Assembly (NCBI RefSeq): GCF_964204645.1
Contig: NC_134033.1
Location: forward strand, 2,105,631 to 2,169,630
DNA: 64,000 nt
Direction of reading: 5' to 3'
Source: Tubulanus polymorphus
Taxonomy: Eukaryota > Nemertea > Palaeonemertea > Tubulaniformes > Tubulanidae
A program made the translations under genes and the position numbers. Positions 21,370 through 34,400 of the stretch are shown one piece after another. The stretch's first letter is position 1; each line of letters begins with the position of its first letter. The notes below the pieces were generated by a model. The model saw nothing but the letters and a program-made list of their open reading frames with translations. It did not search any database and was not told the origin of the DNA.

Positions 21370-24300
21370 ATGGAGCCGCACAAGAATGTCGTCGTCGCTG
21401 CCGGCAACGCGTCGCCGTCTGCCGCCGACCTGCGTCGTGTCGGGTCCGACGTCTCGGATCATACTCGTAAAATAGCGAACGGTTACTACGACGACGTCAA
21501 AGCATCGGACGAATTACGAATACGCGACGAACAGGTAGAAAAAACCTCCCCCTATGACATCATCAGACACATCGACATCATCACATTGTCGCCCTTAGAC
21601 TGTTCCTGAAAACATTTGAAAAGATCTAATCATTTGATGATAGGGGGATTTATGTACGTAGCCATCCTGAATTATAAAGGAGTCATGAAACAATGTTGAT
21701 GTCATAGGGGGATTTAGGAGGCAATGAAAGAGAAAGCTGGTTGGTAAATTTGATGATGTCATAAGGGGATTCATAAGATGGCCATCTTTTTCTACAGAGC
21801 CACTTGAATCGTTGGATAAAAGATTTGATGATGTCATAAGGGGATTCATAAGAAGATGGCCATCTTTTTCTATAGAGCCACTCGAATCCCTGGATAAAAA
21901 AGATTTGATGATGTCATAAGGGGATTCATAAGATGGCCATCTTTTTCTATAGAGCCACTTGAATCCCTGGATAAAAAATATTTGATGATGTCATAAGGTG
22001 ATTGAGGAAGTGGATTGATATATTTCTAGGACGAGCGTTGTTGTTACGTGAGTTGTTTGTATGTGGCGTTAGTGGACGCGCGATACCCGTACGGTTTATC
22101 AGATCCACAACTATTCAACGGATCGATAGAAACGATCGCTCCGCCGCCGTCTGCCGCTGTCGATCAACTACTGAAAACTGCCGAAGTCAGGTGAATAAAA
22201 TTATGTCTCAAAGTCGCTTTTAAAAGTTGATAAATTGCTATCGCATCCAGGTAGACGTCAACTCAAAGTTGAACCTGGTGTCTCCTAACCTTTTCGATGT
22301 CCCAAACCATGTTTTAGTCCGATTTGAGTGACCTGGTGTCTCCTAACCTGTAAGATGATATTCCCAAACCTAGTCTTAAGTCAGACCTAAGTTGAACCTG
22401 TCAATTTATCAAACCCGGTTGTAAGTCAGATTTAAGTAAAAATTAACGCCAGTTGCTGGAAAGTTAGTGGGACTATTAAGAAATAACCAAAAGCGGTCAA
22501 CGTATTGATAATTATCCATGATGACAGTTTCACCCATCAAAACCTTTTCAACTAACTTGGTTCGGAAATTTTTTTACTTCAATTAGATTTCTTTCTATTT
22601 TTATGCGTACAGTTTTAAGTCGTTTTTCGAGATGTTGCAGTCGTTGAGGCATCATTTCCCGTTGAGCGACGCCGTCAAACAGAAAGCTACGGAAATGCAA
22701 CGAAAATATTGCATCAGCGCGGCTTTGAACAGTAAACTAAACAGGTACGAGATCTTCTGTTGTCGGGTAACCTTCAATGTAGCTTGCAATAGATACACCG
22801 GGTGGCGCTAGTGTGCAGTAGGACATTAACAACTGCGGCAATAAAGACTGATTTAGCTACGCCGTCTGAGCAGTGAAGTGTGGTTCCGATTTAAATCGTC
22901 TGAATGAATTAGTTAGGAAAAAGTTTATTAGAATTTTGTCACCATTATAGAATGTGCCAAGAAATGTTTCTGAGCGAAGCCGATATTGAGAAAATTAATC
23001 GCGATATTTGGACTCTGTTCGTCTGCGCTAAAGGTATATAGACCAGAAGGGAATGACCGCTCTGAATTACGAAAACAATTTTTTCCAAACTCTTAAGTTC
23101 AATGGACGATGGTTTTTGTGTTTTCAGGAAATTTGCGGCAAGCGAATCAGGAGATCGTATCCGGATTTCATTTGTTGCTCTGCGTCATCGAGCAGATCGT
23201 ACGCAAAATACCGTCGTTTCAACTGCAAGCTCCGTATGGTAATTATATTCACAGGATTTTAAGGAATTGTGAAAATTGTAATTCAGAGGCTGCGGTTGCT
23301 GAAAAGTTGGTTACAGTTTTAACCAGTGGATAGTTGACATTAGTGACAATTGAGAATTCATTGTTACTCTGGGCCCGGTTTTATAGACTGGTATCATCTT
23401 TAACCCGGGGGTTAACTCAATTGAATATGAATTGAGTTAGCCCTTGGGTTAAAGTTGATACCTGTCTATAAAACCGGCCCCTGGTATTTATCTGCCGGTT
23501 ATCTTTAACTAAACCAATCGTTTAGTGACTGTTTTCTTGAGAATCAGAAAAAGTCATGTATCTATTAATTTAATAAAAAACAGTCCCCACTGAGGAGGAT
23601 ATCTTAGAGTTTAATTACAGAATTACAATTTTTGGTGTCTCGTTTGTTCCCTTGACAAGAAACGGCCTCCACTGAGGATATCTTGCAATGCAATCAGGGA
23701 ATTCTAGGGTAGAGCCCTATCATAGAACAATTTGTTAGGGCCACTGGATTGATAAATGGTTTACAAAATTTGACCGATTTTCCGAACAATTCCTCACTGA
23801 TACATGATTTAATGTATTAAACAGATAGTTTGGTGAGAGTTGTAAATACGGTCGCCGCCACAGATTCGTGCGATGTCATTTTACAACAATTGTGCACGAC
23901 ATACGACGCGGACATCGGCGACGTACGGTTGTTACGTACATCGTTTTGGACGTCTTTTAAAACCCGTCTGCTCAAACCGGGTGGCTCCATCAATGTAAGT
24001 TTACCCCTATCGGTCTCATGACTTAACCCTTTCAGTGCTGACTAATCAATACCCTATAGTGCTTGTAAGTGGTAACTTTGGTTTCTTATAGATCGATGAA
24101 ATCAAAAAGATTTACGTCACTGAGTGTTACGAAAAAGAAGGCGATTTCAATGAATTGGAAATATTCCGTCTGCCAACCGCGTCGGAAGAGAATCAACAAC
24201 CGTCTCGAAATCAGTACGTACCGAAACTTGATTTAAAACGGGATTGATTCTTACAATATTGTTAATACATCGAGGCAAACATTAGAAAAAAAAAAAACTT

Positions 24301-27300
24301 GGTGAGGTTGGAAAACCTGGAAAACGCAGGGGACCGGAAAAAATTGTGATGAGATTCTGCTGCAGAGTCATGCAGGGAATTTGTCAATGGGGAAAAGTGG
24401 CCACCCTCATTGGGTAACTGAATATCAATTCTACTACCAGCAGTTCAAAAGTCGTTTTAATTGTCACACTGAATCAAGATTGAGTGGGACAAACATAGGC
24501 TACCCCTTGAAAGTATTTCTTCTAAAAGGATTGAAAATGATTTGTTTCAGATGCGAAACAGAAACCGCGGATGAAGAAGAGGCCGACGCGCACGTGGTCC
24601 CGGAAACGCCGGTCAGGTCGGCGTTATCTTCCGTTTCACGGTTAAAGAAACTCGTAGGAGATTATTCGGCGGACTCTTGTTCGGACTGTCGAAAACTCCG
24701 GGTAATTAATGAATGACCTTCACCTCTTTACAGTCTCGGTAATGAAATACAGTCGATACTTGGTTATCAAATCATCATCGAATAAGTCTTCGTTATACTC
24801 AATACGTGTATTTGTAATGGGATACCGGTACTCACCAGATGGCGCAACAAAACGCTAGGTCATTCGTGGTGATAATCAGTTCATTTTCAATGAAATTTGA
24901 ACTTGATTTTTTCAAATTCAAAAATTATCGAACAAGTCATCAGATTGATATAAGATTTCCATTCTCGCTAGACGCATTTCGTATTGGAATTTCGCTGAAA
25001 ATTGATTTTTTACTTATCAGAAACGTTGACTCGGGGATTTAATTTAAATGTAGAAAAAAAATTGAAATGCGGTAACCCAGTGACCACTAGAGCGACACCT
25101 GGTGGAATCCTTGCCACGGTAGAATTGCCGGTAACCCAATTGGATGATAATTCGTCAATGTTAAGATGTTTTTAAGATGTTGTTTTTCACCAACTCAGAT
25201 GACTGATAATCAGTTCATTTTCAATGGAATTTGAACATGATTTCAGAAAGATATAAGATTTCCTTTCTCTCTCAGCATATGGTATAGAATTTCGCTGAAA
25301 ATTGATAAACTTATCAGAAAAATGGACTCGAATTTGATCGGTAACTCCGATGACTAAATCATCTTTCACTGTATAATGTTTTTCGAATTGTTTTCCTGAT
25401 TTTACAGAGTTGTTCGCAGGTCGAAGCAGACGCCATTTCTCGTAGAGTCGACGAATGGCAGACGACGTTCGTCGAGAATTACTCGGCGACATTGACGGGC
25501 GACAGGTCTCGGGCAGACGGACGCTTCAATACGGCGCGAGCGCTGACGTTCCGAGTTCTGGACGTTTTACTCGCGGATTCGAATTCTCCGAACGAACGCG
25601 ACGTAATTTTGAACAATCGGATGTTTTTGAAATCGTTGCTGGCGTGCGTCGTCGAGGTCGTCTTATCGACGTATTCGCAAAGTAAGTCCGTCTGCTGAGG
25701 ACAACGGCTGAAAAATGATATAACTTGTTTCTCCTAATCGGCTAGGTCATTTTAATTTGTAAACCGCGATAAAATTTGTAACAAGTTCATAGCTGTCGGG
25801 TCTGTTATTGTTAGCCCGATCATGATTTTCAAAAGATGAAGGTTTTAAGGTACAGGGTCGATAGGTGGCCAGATGGTGAGAAACAAAGAATCAATTTTGT
25901 TAAGCCCAATTTAAAAAGAATTTTTCCGTTAATTCCATCCATTTCAACCTTTAGTTTAAGATTAAGGAGTTGAAATTAATAAATTTTCATTCGATTTATA
26001 CTTTTCTAGGGAGTTCGACGCTCATGTCGCCCGGTAATAATTGTGATCTGTTAGCGTTTCCGTGGATACTGCGCGTATTCGAATTGAAAGCGTACGATTT
26101 CTATAAGATCATCGGACAGTTCATAAAAGCCGAGCCCGAACTCGACCCGGAGAGAGCGAAGGTTAGTTCCGAAAGTGGGAAGTGAGGATCCACCGGGCGT
26201 GGCCTATAAATACAAGTTTTTGGTCGATTAAAAATCGTATCATTTTGACTAAGGTTATTATATGAAAGATTTTATGACTCTCCTACCGAGAGCTATTAAC
26301 CAACAAACAAAGTTATGAAATCTTTAATAGTAGTTAAATCTTTATCAATGTGTGTACTACACTATGGCAGATGATCCAAAATTACAAATCTTAACAAAAT
26401 AATTTGATACAAATTATAGAGATATACTAATTATAGAGATGTGTTTGTTAGTAGCATTGCGTAATTACTGTGTCTGACACACACTGCTTGTTGTTGAGTG
26501 ATCTTTGATGACTGTTTGGACGGGTGTCATCGCAGTTTGTGATGAGTTCACAGTTTGTACGTACACCTGTCCTGGCATGTCCTCGACGACCACTCAACCG
26601 GGGCTATAAATAAAGGGGTGGGTTTAGATAAGGGTGTTGAGCTTATTTCGGGATGGAGTCAGTCAGAGTCAGAGCTCAAAGATTCGTATTGCCGCCGGTA
26701 AGAAAAGAGATTGTCGATTAAGAGTTATTAACTACTATATTCTGGCTGATATTGGATATGCAGTCAAACCTGCTTAATCCGGATCAGCTTAATCCGGATT
26801 TTGGTTCAATCCGGATGATATTTGCAGTGCATTTGTTCATTAATACACAAGAAAATTACTTATTCTTGATTTCCCAAAAACTGGATGACATTTGTTGGTC
26901 CCAAATGATCCGAATTGAGGGGATTCTACTCTATAAGGAATTATTGCATAGGCTACCTTCTGCTCGTTGCGATTCCTTAAAACGCCATCTGGTGGGGAGT
27001 GCGGATACCTCGTGGCATTAAGATCGTAAATCGACGATAATTGGATCTATGATGAATCGGTAAAAGGTTTGATGATGTGTTGCGTAACGACCTTCGAATC
27101 ATTGTTTCATCCGACACCGGTATATCCGTTTATCGTACAGACCTAACCGAAGCCATTGTTAGCGCGCTCTCTGTTTTTCCGCGGATATACAGAAAAGCCG
27201 GTCGGATCGCGGTATTCACGGCGGCGTCCGCTCGAGACTCGCGTCGAACGCCGTCTGGTACTAACCGACTACATTGTTGGAAATTTTTTTTTCGAAATCA

Positions 27301-30300
27301 TTTTCATTTCGTCGTCACCAGTCATAACGTTCTCATATCGAAACCGGTGTCCGATGGGGATGGTTCAGAGGTCGGTGGCCATCTTTGATGACAATAGCAT
27401 TCTGAGATCAAACTCTAAAAATATTTGAATTTTTGCGCGATTGACTCCTTGTTCTTTTGCGATTCATTTTCTACTGGGGCTGTTAGACAAGTTTTAAGTT
27501 GAACCGATTCTGTCCATTTATGGCCAATGATTCTGAATCAAAGAATCTTAATTTTCGAGAGAAATTTTCAAGGATTTTTAGAACATTTTTAAAGAAGAAA
27601 ATTGATATTTACAAATGTTTCGTTCCAGCACCTTCTGCAGTTGGAGGAAAGAATATTAGAATATTACGTCTGGCTGGATGTAAGTCGACTGTGAACTTTT
27701 AATGGAAATCCTAAAAAATATCCTTTGAAAAATCAGGGAAATTTCATGATTATTTTCGTTTTCATGTTATTTCCGCTCTGTCAGGATTCTCCTGTTTGGT
27801 CGGTGATCAAGAATACTTTGGACCCGACTGAAAATGCTGCGAATTCCGATTCTCGGAATCGACTCGAATCTACGGATGAGATGGAAATCCCCGAGAAGCA
27901 GACGGACGAGGAATCGTCGTCCGTACAGTGCTGCCACCATCCCGTCAATGCTAAACTATCAAGTGCCAAGCAACCGGAGCCGTCTGTCATCATTAAAGAA
28001 ATATCGCATTCGTTGAATTATTTTTACAACAAAGGTTAAAAATTATCCTGATACAAAAACTGTAAAAACAATCAAGCAAGACGCGAGTTTTATTAAAAAT
28101 GGTTTAAAATTGTCTTTTTGTAGTCGGTAAAGTTGCTTATAGTCGCCTTCAAACCCTTGCCGCAAAATTAGACATTTCATCAAACTTAGTAAGTCATATA
28201 TAAAGAGTTGTTAACTTCGCAAAGTTTCTCGAAATCGTAAGTTACCGGTTTTGACTTTTCGAAAATGTTTGTTTCAGTCGATGAAGATTTGGAGATGCGT
28301 CGAAAACGTGATCGTGCAACGTTCGGATTTACTGCGTAACAGACATTTAGATCAGGTACGCGACCGACCCGATTAAATAAAGACGTCTGCCTCCTTTAAT
28401 CCCCCTATGACATCATCAGTTTGCTCGCAACGATTTGTAGATTGTTTTGTGCGCCGTTTACGGAGTTTGTAAAATCTCAGACGAAGAGCGAAAATTCAAG
28501 ACGATCGTGAACGTTTATAAAGACGTGCCGCGAGCGTCTTCGAAGGTACGACCCCCTCAAAATACAATTTCAATCAAATTCTCTATAAAATTTATTTCGA
28601 ATCGTCGTTGATATTTTCGTCGACAGGTTTATCGAAATGTTTTGATCGACGACGCCGTCTATGATTCGATTATTACGTTTTATAATCGTGTGTTCGTCGC
28701 GAGTATGAGAGGGTATCTGAGCCGTCTGCTTCAGCAACGCGACACCAGTGAGGTTAGTCTGGGCGAGGTCAGTCCGGGAGGGATCAGTCAGGGTAAGATG
28801 GGATCTCAATGAGGATGAGATCAGTCCAGTTCGGGTCAAGTCAGTCAGGGTCAGGCTTAGTCAGGGCGAGTGCAGTTAGAAAACTAAGAAGACAGTTAAC
28901 TTGGCTTAAATGTACTCCTTTTTCAATCGACCCTTTTCATTTGTAGGAAAATTCTCCAGTAGTTTACAACAACATGGAATCCCAAACTTACTCGTAAGTT
29001 CAGCAATAATATTCCGAAAAGACTTAACTCCTCTTTCGAAAAAAGAATTTCTTTCTTAAAAGGAAATTTAAGCTTAAACCGGATAGTTTAGATTCATTTG
29101 AACAAATTATTTTCATCAATCGTTTTAAAGGTTGTCGGGTCAAAAGAATTTCTACATTTCCCCGTTACGGCAGAAGGCGGCGGCGGCAAGCGTTGGTGGT
29201 GGAGACGAGGGTGACTTCAAGACTCCGTTGACTCCGAGTAGAATGACTCCGAGGACTAGAAAACTTTACAGCTTCGGCGAACGTATCGGCGTAAGTCTAC
29301 TGCACACTAGCGACACCTGGTGCAGGGTTGTGCCACTGATCTGGAAAACCAGGACAACTCAGGGAATCAAAAAAACAAACACAGAGAATTTTACAAGTTT
29401 AGTTTTAGCAAAAAAAAACCTGGACAAAAGGGAATCAGGATATTGCTATCAAGCCCATGGAACTCTGAGAATCAAGGAAATCTAGACAAAATATGGGACT
29501 GCTCAGGGAATTAGAAAAACCTAGTCAAAATCAGGGAAAACTCGGGGATTTACCAAATTTTTCAAAAAAAGTACCCGGAAAACTCAAGGAATTTTTATAA
29601 TGTTATTGACCACGTGTTTCTTCATCTGTACGTGATTCAATGATAAATGAATGAATTGTAAATATTTTAAACCTAGAGAATTCTCTGATTCATTCAAGGG
29701 GAATTGTGTGTAATCACATGGAAAAATCAGGGAAAATGGCAGGGCATTTGGAAATGGATAGAAAGTGGCACCACCCCACTGTTGCTACAGTCATTGAAAA
29801 TCCACCTGTTCGGAATTTGATCTATTTTCTGGTTTGAATTTCCTTTCAGCCGTCGGCGGACGTTCTGCGCAGCATCAACGAAACGATGGGAACGATTCGT
29901 CGAATACAACTCCACGATCGGACGCCTCGTAAAAGTCACAAACGTCTTAAATTCGACGACGAACCGTGAGTTAATAACTGCGACTCCTAGATTCCTTAAA
30001 AACTCCTTTCAAAACAGAAAATACTTTTAAATCTGATGAAAACTCCTTTGATCTGGGCAAAATACCTTAAACTCCTTAAAAACTCCTTGAGGCAATTAGA
30101 AATGTTTGTCAACAGAATGTGACCTTGACCAGTGACAGTCGTCTGCGAATCAGGGAAAGGTCAGGGAATTTGATGATATTGTTAGATCACGAGTAAAATC
30201 AAACAGTTTCTGTCTATGTGTTACGTATTTGACTGTGTTAATTGATTGAATTTTTAGCAGATCAACTCAGGGAAAACAACGTGCATGTCAGGGAATAGTC

Positions 30301-30788
30301 AGGAAAAAAGCATGTCAGATAAAAGTGGCCATGGCCACCATGCTCGATTTATTGAAATGAAATGTTTCAATCTTACCCGTATCTTTCATCTTTCACTCTT
30401 CCAGGTCGAATTCAAGCGATTTACAAGCAGACGGATTTTGTGTGACATCGTGGCCTGTCAATTTAAATAAAGGTTTGTTTAATCCACGGTATTTGTGATA
30501 TGAAGTAGTGCAGACGCTCCTTCGAAATTTGAAATTTTATCCTTTAAAGTTGCTTGAAAATACAAATGACTGATCCGTAGGGACCCTACATTTGATATCG
30601 AAACCCAGTTGCACTTAAAACCTAGTCCTATGAAGTTAGAATTTATATATTTCCTATTCTATAGAATCTGAACAGCGAAACTGGGGTCCTGCGTAAAATC
30701 TTGCGTAAAATTCATGTCGATACAAAAATATCTTACCGCTTTCTTTTTCACTTCAGTGCCACCTGGTGGAGACCAAGAGAACAAATAA
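21370..30788 (+). CDS. RB1: Retinoblastoma protein (pocket protein, RB1 type)
   Basis: Twenty-one exons join in phase to 872 residues: 21370-21534, 22030-22190, 22613-22744, 22951-23033, 23128-23238, 23825-23994, 24092-24213, 24551-24701, 25408-25681, 26010-26161, 27629-27679, 27785-28034, 28124-28188, 28278-28355, 28441-28545, 28627-28752, 28947-28993, 29131-29290, 29850-29965, 30405-30472, 30757-30788. RB1 holds E2F-DP transcription factors off at G1/S. Residues about 90-220 form the RB_N domain (HLLLCVIEQIVRK). Pocket A (about 336-525) has SLLACVVEVVLSTYSQ and FPWILRVFELKAYDFYKII; a short spacer follows; pocket B (about 600-745) has LCAVYGVCKI and ITFYNRVF, keeping Tyr, Lys, Tyr and Asn of the LxCxE cleft. 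The C-terminal part has CDK-type sites (KTPLTPSRMTPR, RTPRK). The short spacer and YISPL support RB1 rather than p107/p130. The tail is shorter than in vertebrates. Confidence 0.96.
21630..21995. repeat. Tandem repeat in RB1 intron 1
   Basis: About four units of 75-85 bp sharing TTTGATGATGTCATAAGGGG, ATTCATAAGATGGCCATC and ATAGAGCCACTTGAATC. The last unit runs almost to the acceptor of exon 2 (22029). Confidence 0.8.
23373..23485. mobile_element. Foldback element, GGGCCGGTTTTATAGACTGG family
   Basis: GGGCCCGGTTTTATAGACTG at the left and GTCTATAAAACCGGCCCC at the right; the arms also hold GGGGTTAACTCAATTGAA and its partner. It sits in an RB1 intron, directly after a fragment of the CAGTTGCTCAAAGG family (about 23295-23370). 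Copies at 51661-51774 and 55238-55334. Confidence 0.8.
23520..23700. repeat. Dispersed repeat with ACTGAGGATATCTT blocks
   Basis: Two blocks with AAACRGYCYYCACTGAGGA followed by ATATCTT. The same block occurs in a tandem triplet at 56960-57200 in an NME7 intron. Confidence 0.55.
24024..24068. mobile_element. Left-end fragment of the TTAA/CCCTTTCAGTGC element
   Basis: TTAACCCTTTCAGTGCTGAC followed by TAATCAATACCCTATAGTGC matches the outer part of the element at 59086-59380. It lies in an RB1 intron and the rest is missing. Confidence 0.6.
26431..26745 (+). other. Promoter-like insertion in an RB1 intron, possible solo LTR
   Basis: TGTTTGTTAG at the left, CTATAAATAAAGG (26604) as a TATA-like box, then GAGTCAGTCAGAGTCAGAGC and a segment ending near TATTGGATATGCA. 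The arrangement resembles a retroviral-type LTR, but no second LTR, primer site or clear target duplication is seen. Confidence 0.25.
26761..26931. mobile_element. Pogo/Tigger-like non-autonomous element
   Basis: Left end CAGTCAAACCTGCTTAATCC and right end AATTGAGGGGATTCTACT are approximate inverted repeats of the pogo/Tigger type, about 170 bp apart. No transposase remains. Confidence 0.55.
27040..27430 (+). other. GC-rich, unexplained island in RB1 intron 10
   Basis: Markedly richer in CpG than the flanking intron and open in two plus frames (27077-27388 and 27156-27428). The flanking RB1 exons join without it and no vertebrate RB1 segment corresponds. No family was recognised. It could be a decayed insertion, an unannotated exon or a regulatory element. 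Confidence 0.3.
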
Positions 30789-31126
30789 GCTCGAGTTCTC
30801 GAAGATGGATCTGAACTTCACCGCTGATTTGTTATTGAATATATTTCTGAAAGAAAAGAATGTTTGTTATACTTTAAAAAAGTTTGTGTTAAGAATGAAA
30901 TGTAAATGAATAATGCACACATTATTGTATAGATGATACATTGTACCAAATAGTTTTGGTAGATCTTTATTTTAGTGCCTGAAATAAGTGGAAAATTGAT
31001 TTTTTTGTAAAAGAGAAATTATCAAACACACCTGTTAAGATTGATTGAATCCAATTGATGGACTTCTTAATTGTCTCACGTTCTTAGCGTACATATTTTT
31101 GTATAAGCTTTTCATATAATTTGGTG

Positions 31127-31132
31127 GCAATA
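31127..31132 (+). terminator. Candidate polyadenylation signal of RB1
   Basis: CAATAAAC about 340 bp after the RB1 stop is the first AATAAA on the plus strand; cleavage downstream of it would leave room before the next gene's start at 31431. Confidence 0.4.
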
Positions 31133-31430
31133 AACTTTTTATGAACTTGTTTTTTATGAATAAGCTAATGCGTCGCTCGTTTTTTGGATTTTTTTCTGTA
31201 CGAGCGGGTTGTTTATTCAGGAAGGCGTTCACTGATGAGGTGGTTGGTTACGAAGTATCCTAGGAAAAAAATGTTTGAATCAACTCTGAAATAAACTTGG
31301 GATTCGAACCTGCTTGAATGAAAGAACAATGGCGGCTGATTCAAGTGTGAAGTAACGAAATTTTTCACGCTTCGTGAATTTTGGAGACGCTGTTTTGTAT
31401 TCCACGAACAAAAGAGAGAACGAGGGGATA

Positions 31431-34400
31431 ATGGAAGTCGTATTGTTCGCCGGAATAGTTTGTTTAAGCTTTTTGCAGACGGGTAAGCTTGATATTTCTG
31501 CGGATTTGAAGATAAATCTAATAATCAAATAGACGACGGCACCACGCGTCGCTTCCAATTCCATCCATGGCTACTTCGTACCGATTCTTTAAATTACAGT
31601 CTATAACAGACTGACGAGCCCCTTTTTTCCGGATTGCCTATTAAAGTCATTATGAAACAATATTAGAGAGAAGCCCAAACTCCACTTACTTATACCCAGT
31701 CTGACAGCCACTGCTGTGCAGTTGGTGTCCTGCAATCTGCATTTCAATCAGCTTAATTTCTTCTTAAAGTTAAACCAAAACAAACATGGATATTGTCTTT
31801 AAGTTGTAGCAGTGGCCTACCCCCTTCTTGGCTCTTAAACTCCAACGTATTTCATTCAATTTGCCCCCAACCTGAATATATCTGCATATTAGTTTAATTT
31901 TTTTTTCAAATTTCAGCTGCTCTCGACGTCTGCCGCCAATACCCGTGTCACGGTGGGGCGAAATGCGTCGTTGAAAGTTCTGGGTTTTCCCGAATTTGTC
32001 AATGTTCCGAAAATTCCGTCTATAATTACGGTCAAGGAAAATGTGAACCAAAAAAAGTAAAACCTCCGACAGTTTGCGAGCAATACCCGTGTCACGGTGG
32101 GGCGAAATGCGTCGTTGAAAGTTCTGGGTTTTCCCGAATTTGTCAATGTTCCGAAAATTCCGTCTACAATTACGGTCAAGGAAAATGTGAACCAAAAAAA
32201 GTAAAACCTCCGACAGTTTGCGAGCAATACCCGTGTCACGGCGGGGCGAAATGCGTCGTTGAAAGTTCTGGGTTTTCCCGGATTTGTCAATGTCCCGAAA
32301 ATTCCGTCTACAATTACGGTCAAGGAAAATGTGAACCAAAAAAAGTAAAACCCCCGACAGTTTGCGAGCAATACCCGTGTCACGGCGGGGCGAAATGCGT
32401 CGTTGAAAGTTCTGGGTTTTCCCGAATTTGTCAATGTCCCGAAAATTCCGTCTATAATTACGGTCAAGGAAAATGTGAACCGAAAAAAGTGAAACCTCCG
32501 ACAGTTTGCGAGCAATACCCGTGTCACGGCGGGGCGAAATGTGTCGTTGAAAGTTCTGGGTTTTCCCGAATTTGTCAATGTTCCGAAAATTCCGTCTACA
32601 ATTACGGTCAAGGAAAATGTGAACCAAAAAAAGTAAAACCTCCGACAGTTTGCGAGCAATACCCGTGTCACGGCGGGGCGAAATGCGTCGTTGAAAGTTC
32701 TGGGTTTTCCCGGATTTGCGTGTGTCCGCTCGCCAATCAAAAATACGAATACAGCCGCGGAGTTTGTAAAGCGCCACCTGTAAAGAAATTAACCGTCTGC
32801 CAGCGATACCCGTGCCACGGCGGCGCGAATTGCGTCGTCGAGTCGTCCGGATTTTCCCGAATTTGCGTCTGCCCGCGAAAAGGCGCCGTTTATAGCTATA
32901 CCCGAGGCGTCTGCGTCCCGCCGAAAATCACGTCCACGACGCCCGTGACGACAACCAACAATGAGCCGGTCTCTTCCGCATTACCCACGATGACCGAAAC
33001 GGAGTTTGTTTCCACTCGCGGAAAAGTAGTCGATTCCGAACATCAGATTTGCCAGAAACACCGATGTAAGGGCGGGGCGAAGTGCGTCGCGGAAAGTTCC
33101 GGGATTTCCCGAATTTGCGTCTGTCCCGAAAAAGATTTCGTTTACGATTACCGAAAAGGATTTTGCATAGGTCCGAAAGTTTCTACTGCGACAATCGTAT
33201 CCAAGCCAATATCGGTGAATGCAGAAGGATTGCCACGTCGGACGACAACAGTTGCTACAGCACGGAATGAACCGGTTGCGAAAGTTCCGTCTGACAGAGT
33301 TGTAAAGGTGCCTCATATCCGGACAACTTCTCGACCTCTCGCTACAACAGAGATGGCTGAAGAAAGTGTGGTGACTTACAGCGAGGAAGAAGTGGAAATA
33401 ATTCCTGAAACCATCACACCGAAATTTAAAGTTTTTAGAGATTTTGAGGATGCTGAGTCTGTTACTATAAAGACAGTGGAAGATGCTTCTAGACATGAAC
33501 CTGACATTCCGGAAGTCGAGGGCGTGGAAATTGAAAATAAGATGGAAAATCCAGAATCCGAAGAAGTTGTGATTGATAATGAATCTGATGTGGGAACTAC
33601 TGCTAAAACTGGTGAAGAAATTGCAGAAATTCCTGAATTTGTTACAACTGAAATTCCGGAGATTCCTGAAGATTTCGACGTCGATAACGAGATTTTTATC
33701 GATGAAACAATGGCACCGGTTACCGAGCAAGAACTGGAACTTTTTACCGAAGCCACGCAAATAATATCCGAGTCGGAAGGACCGGGAATTGATGATGAAG
33801 TTTTAGAATCTCAGCACAAAGGAGAGCGGAGTGAGCTGGAAGGATCTGAATCTGTAGAGAACACAATTTCTGAAGTTCCGACTATGAAAACTGTACTACC
33901 AGAGGTTGTTACTCGAGGTGGTGATATACCTGAACTATTGACAGAGGCCACAAAAGGGATATCTGATTTGAGAGAGGCAGAAAATGAAGAAATAGAGAAT
34001 ATTGAAAATGTTGTAACGATTAAAAGTGAAGCTGAAGTTGTAACTGAAATACCTGAACTATTGACAGAGGGGAGAGAGGCAGAAACAGAAGAAGAAATTA
34101 CTGAATCCCAAATCGAAGTCCAGACTGTAAAAGTCGTACCTGAGGTTGTGAAGAGTGAAGAAATCCCCCCGTTCAAAGGGATTGAAAATTCGAAACAGGG
34201 TATAGAACCTTCGGTGACCAATATTGAGGATGTTACCCCTCAAAATAGTGAAGAAATCTCCGAGTTTGAGATTGATAATACGGCTGGATTGTCTCAATTT
34301 TCAGCAGTAGGTCAAACTGCAGTTACTCAACATGGAGAAATTGTCAAAGACACAGACGTAAATGTCGAAACATTACCACCTGAGTTAGTAACACTGCATG

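Noticed and set aside
31770-32777. Long open frame of 335 codons on the minus strand across the EGF array
   Set aside because: It is the reverse of near-identical 141-bp coding units; its peptide repeats with the same period and has no independent support. The plus-strand Cys pattern and splice chain are decisive.
33376-34297. Ser-rich and other minus frames over the acidic stalk
   Set aside because: Opposite-strand shadows of Glu/Thr/Ser codons in the large secreted gene.
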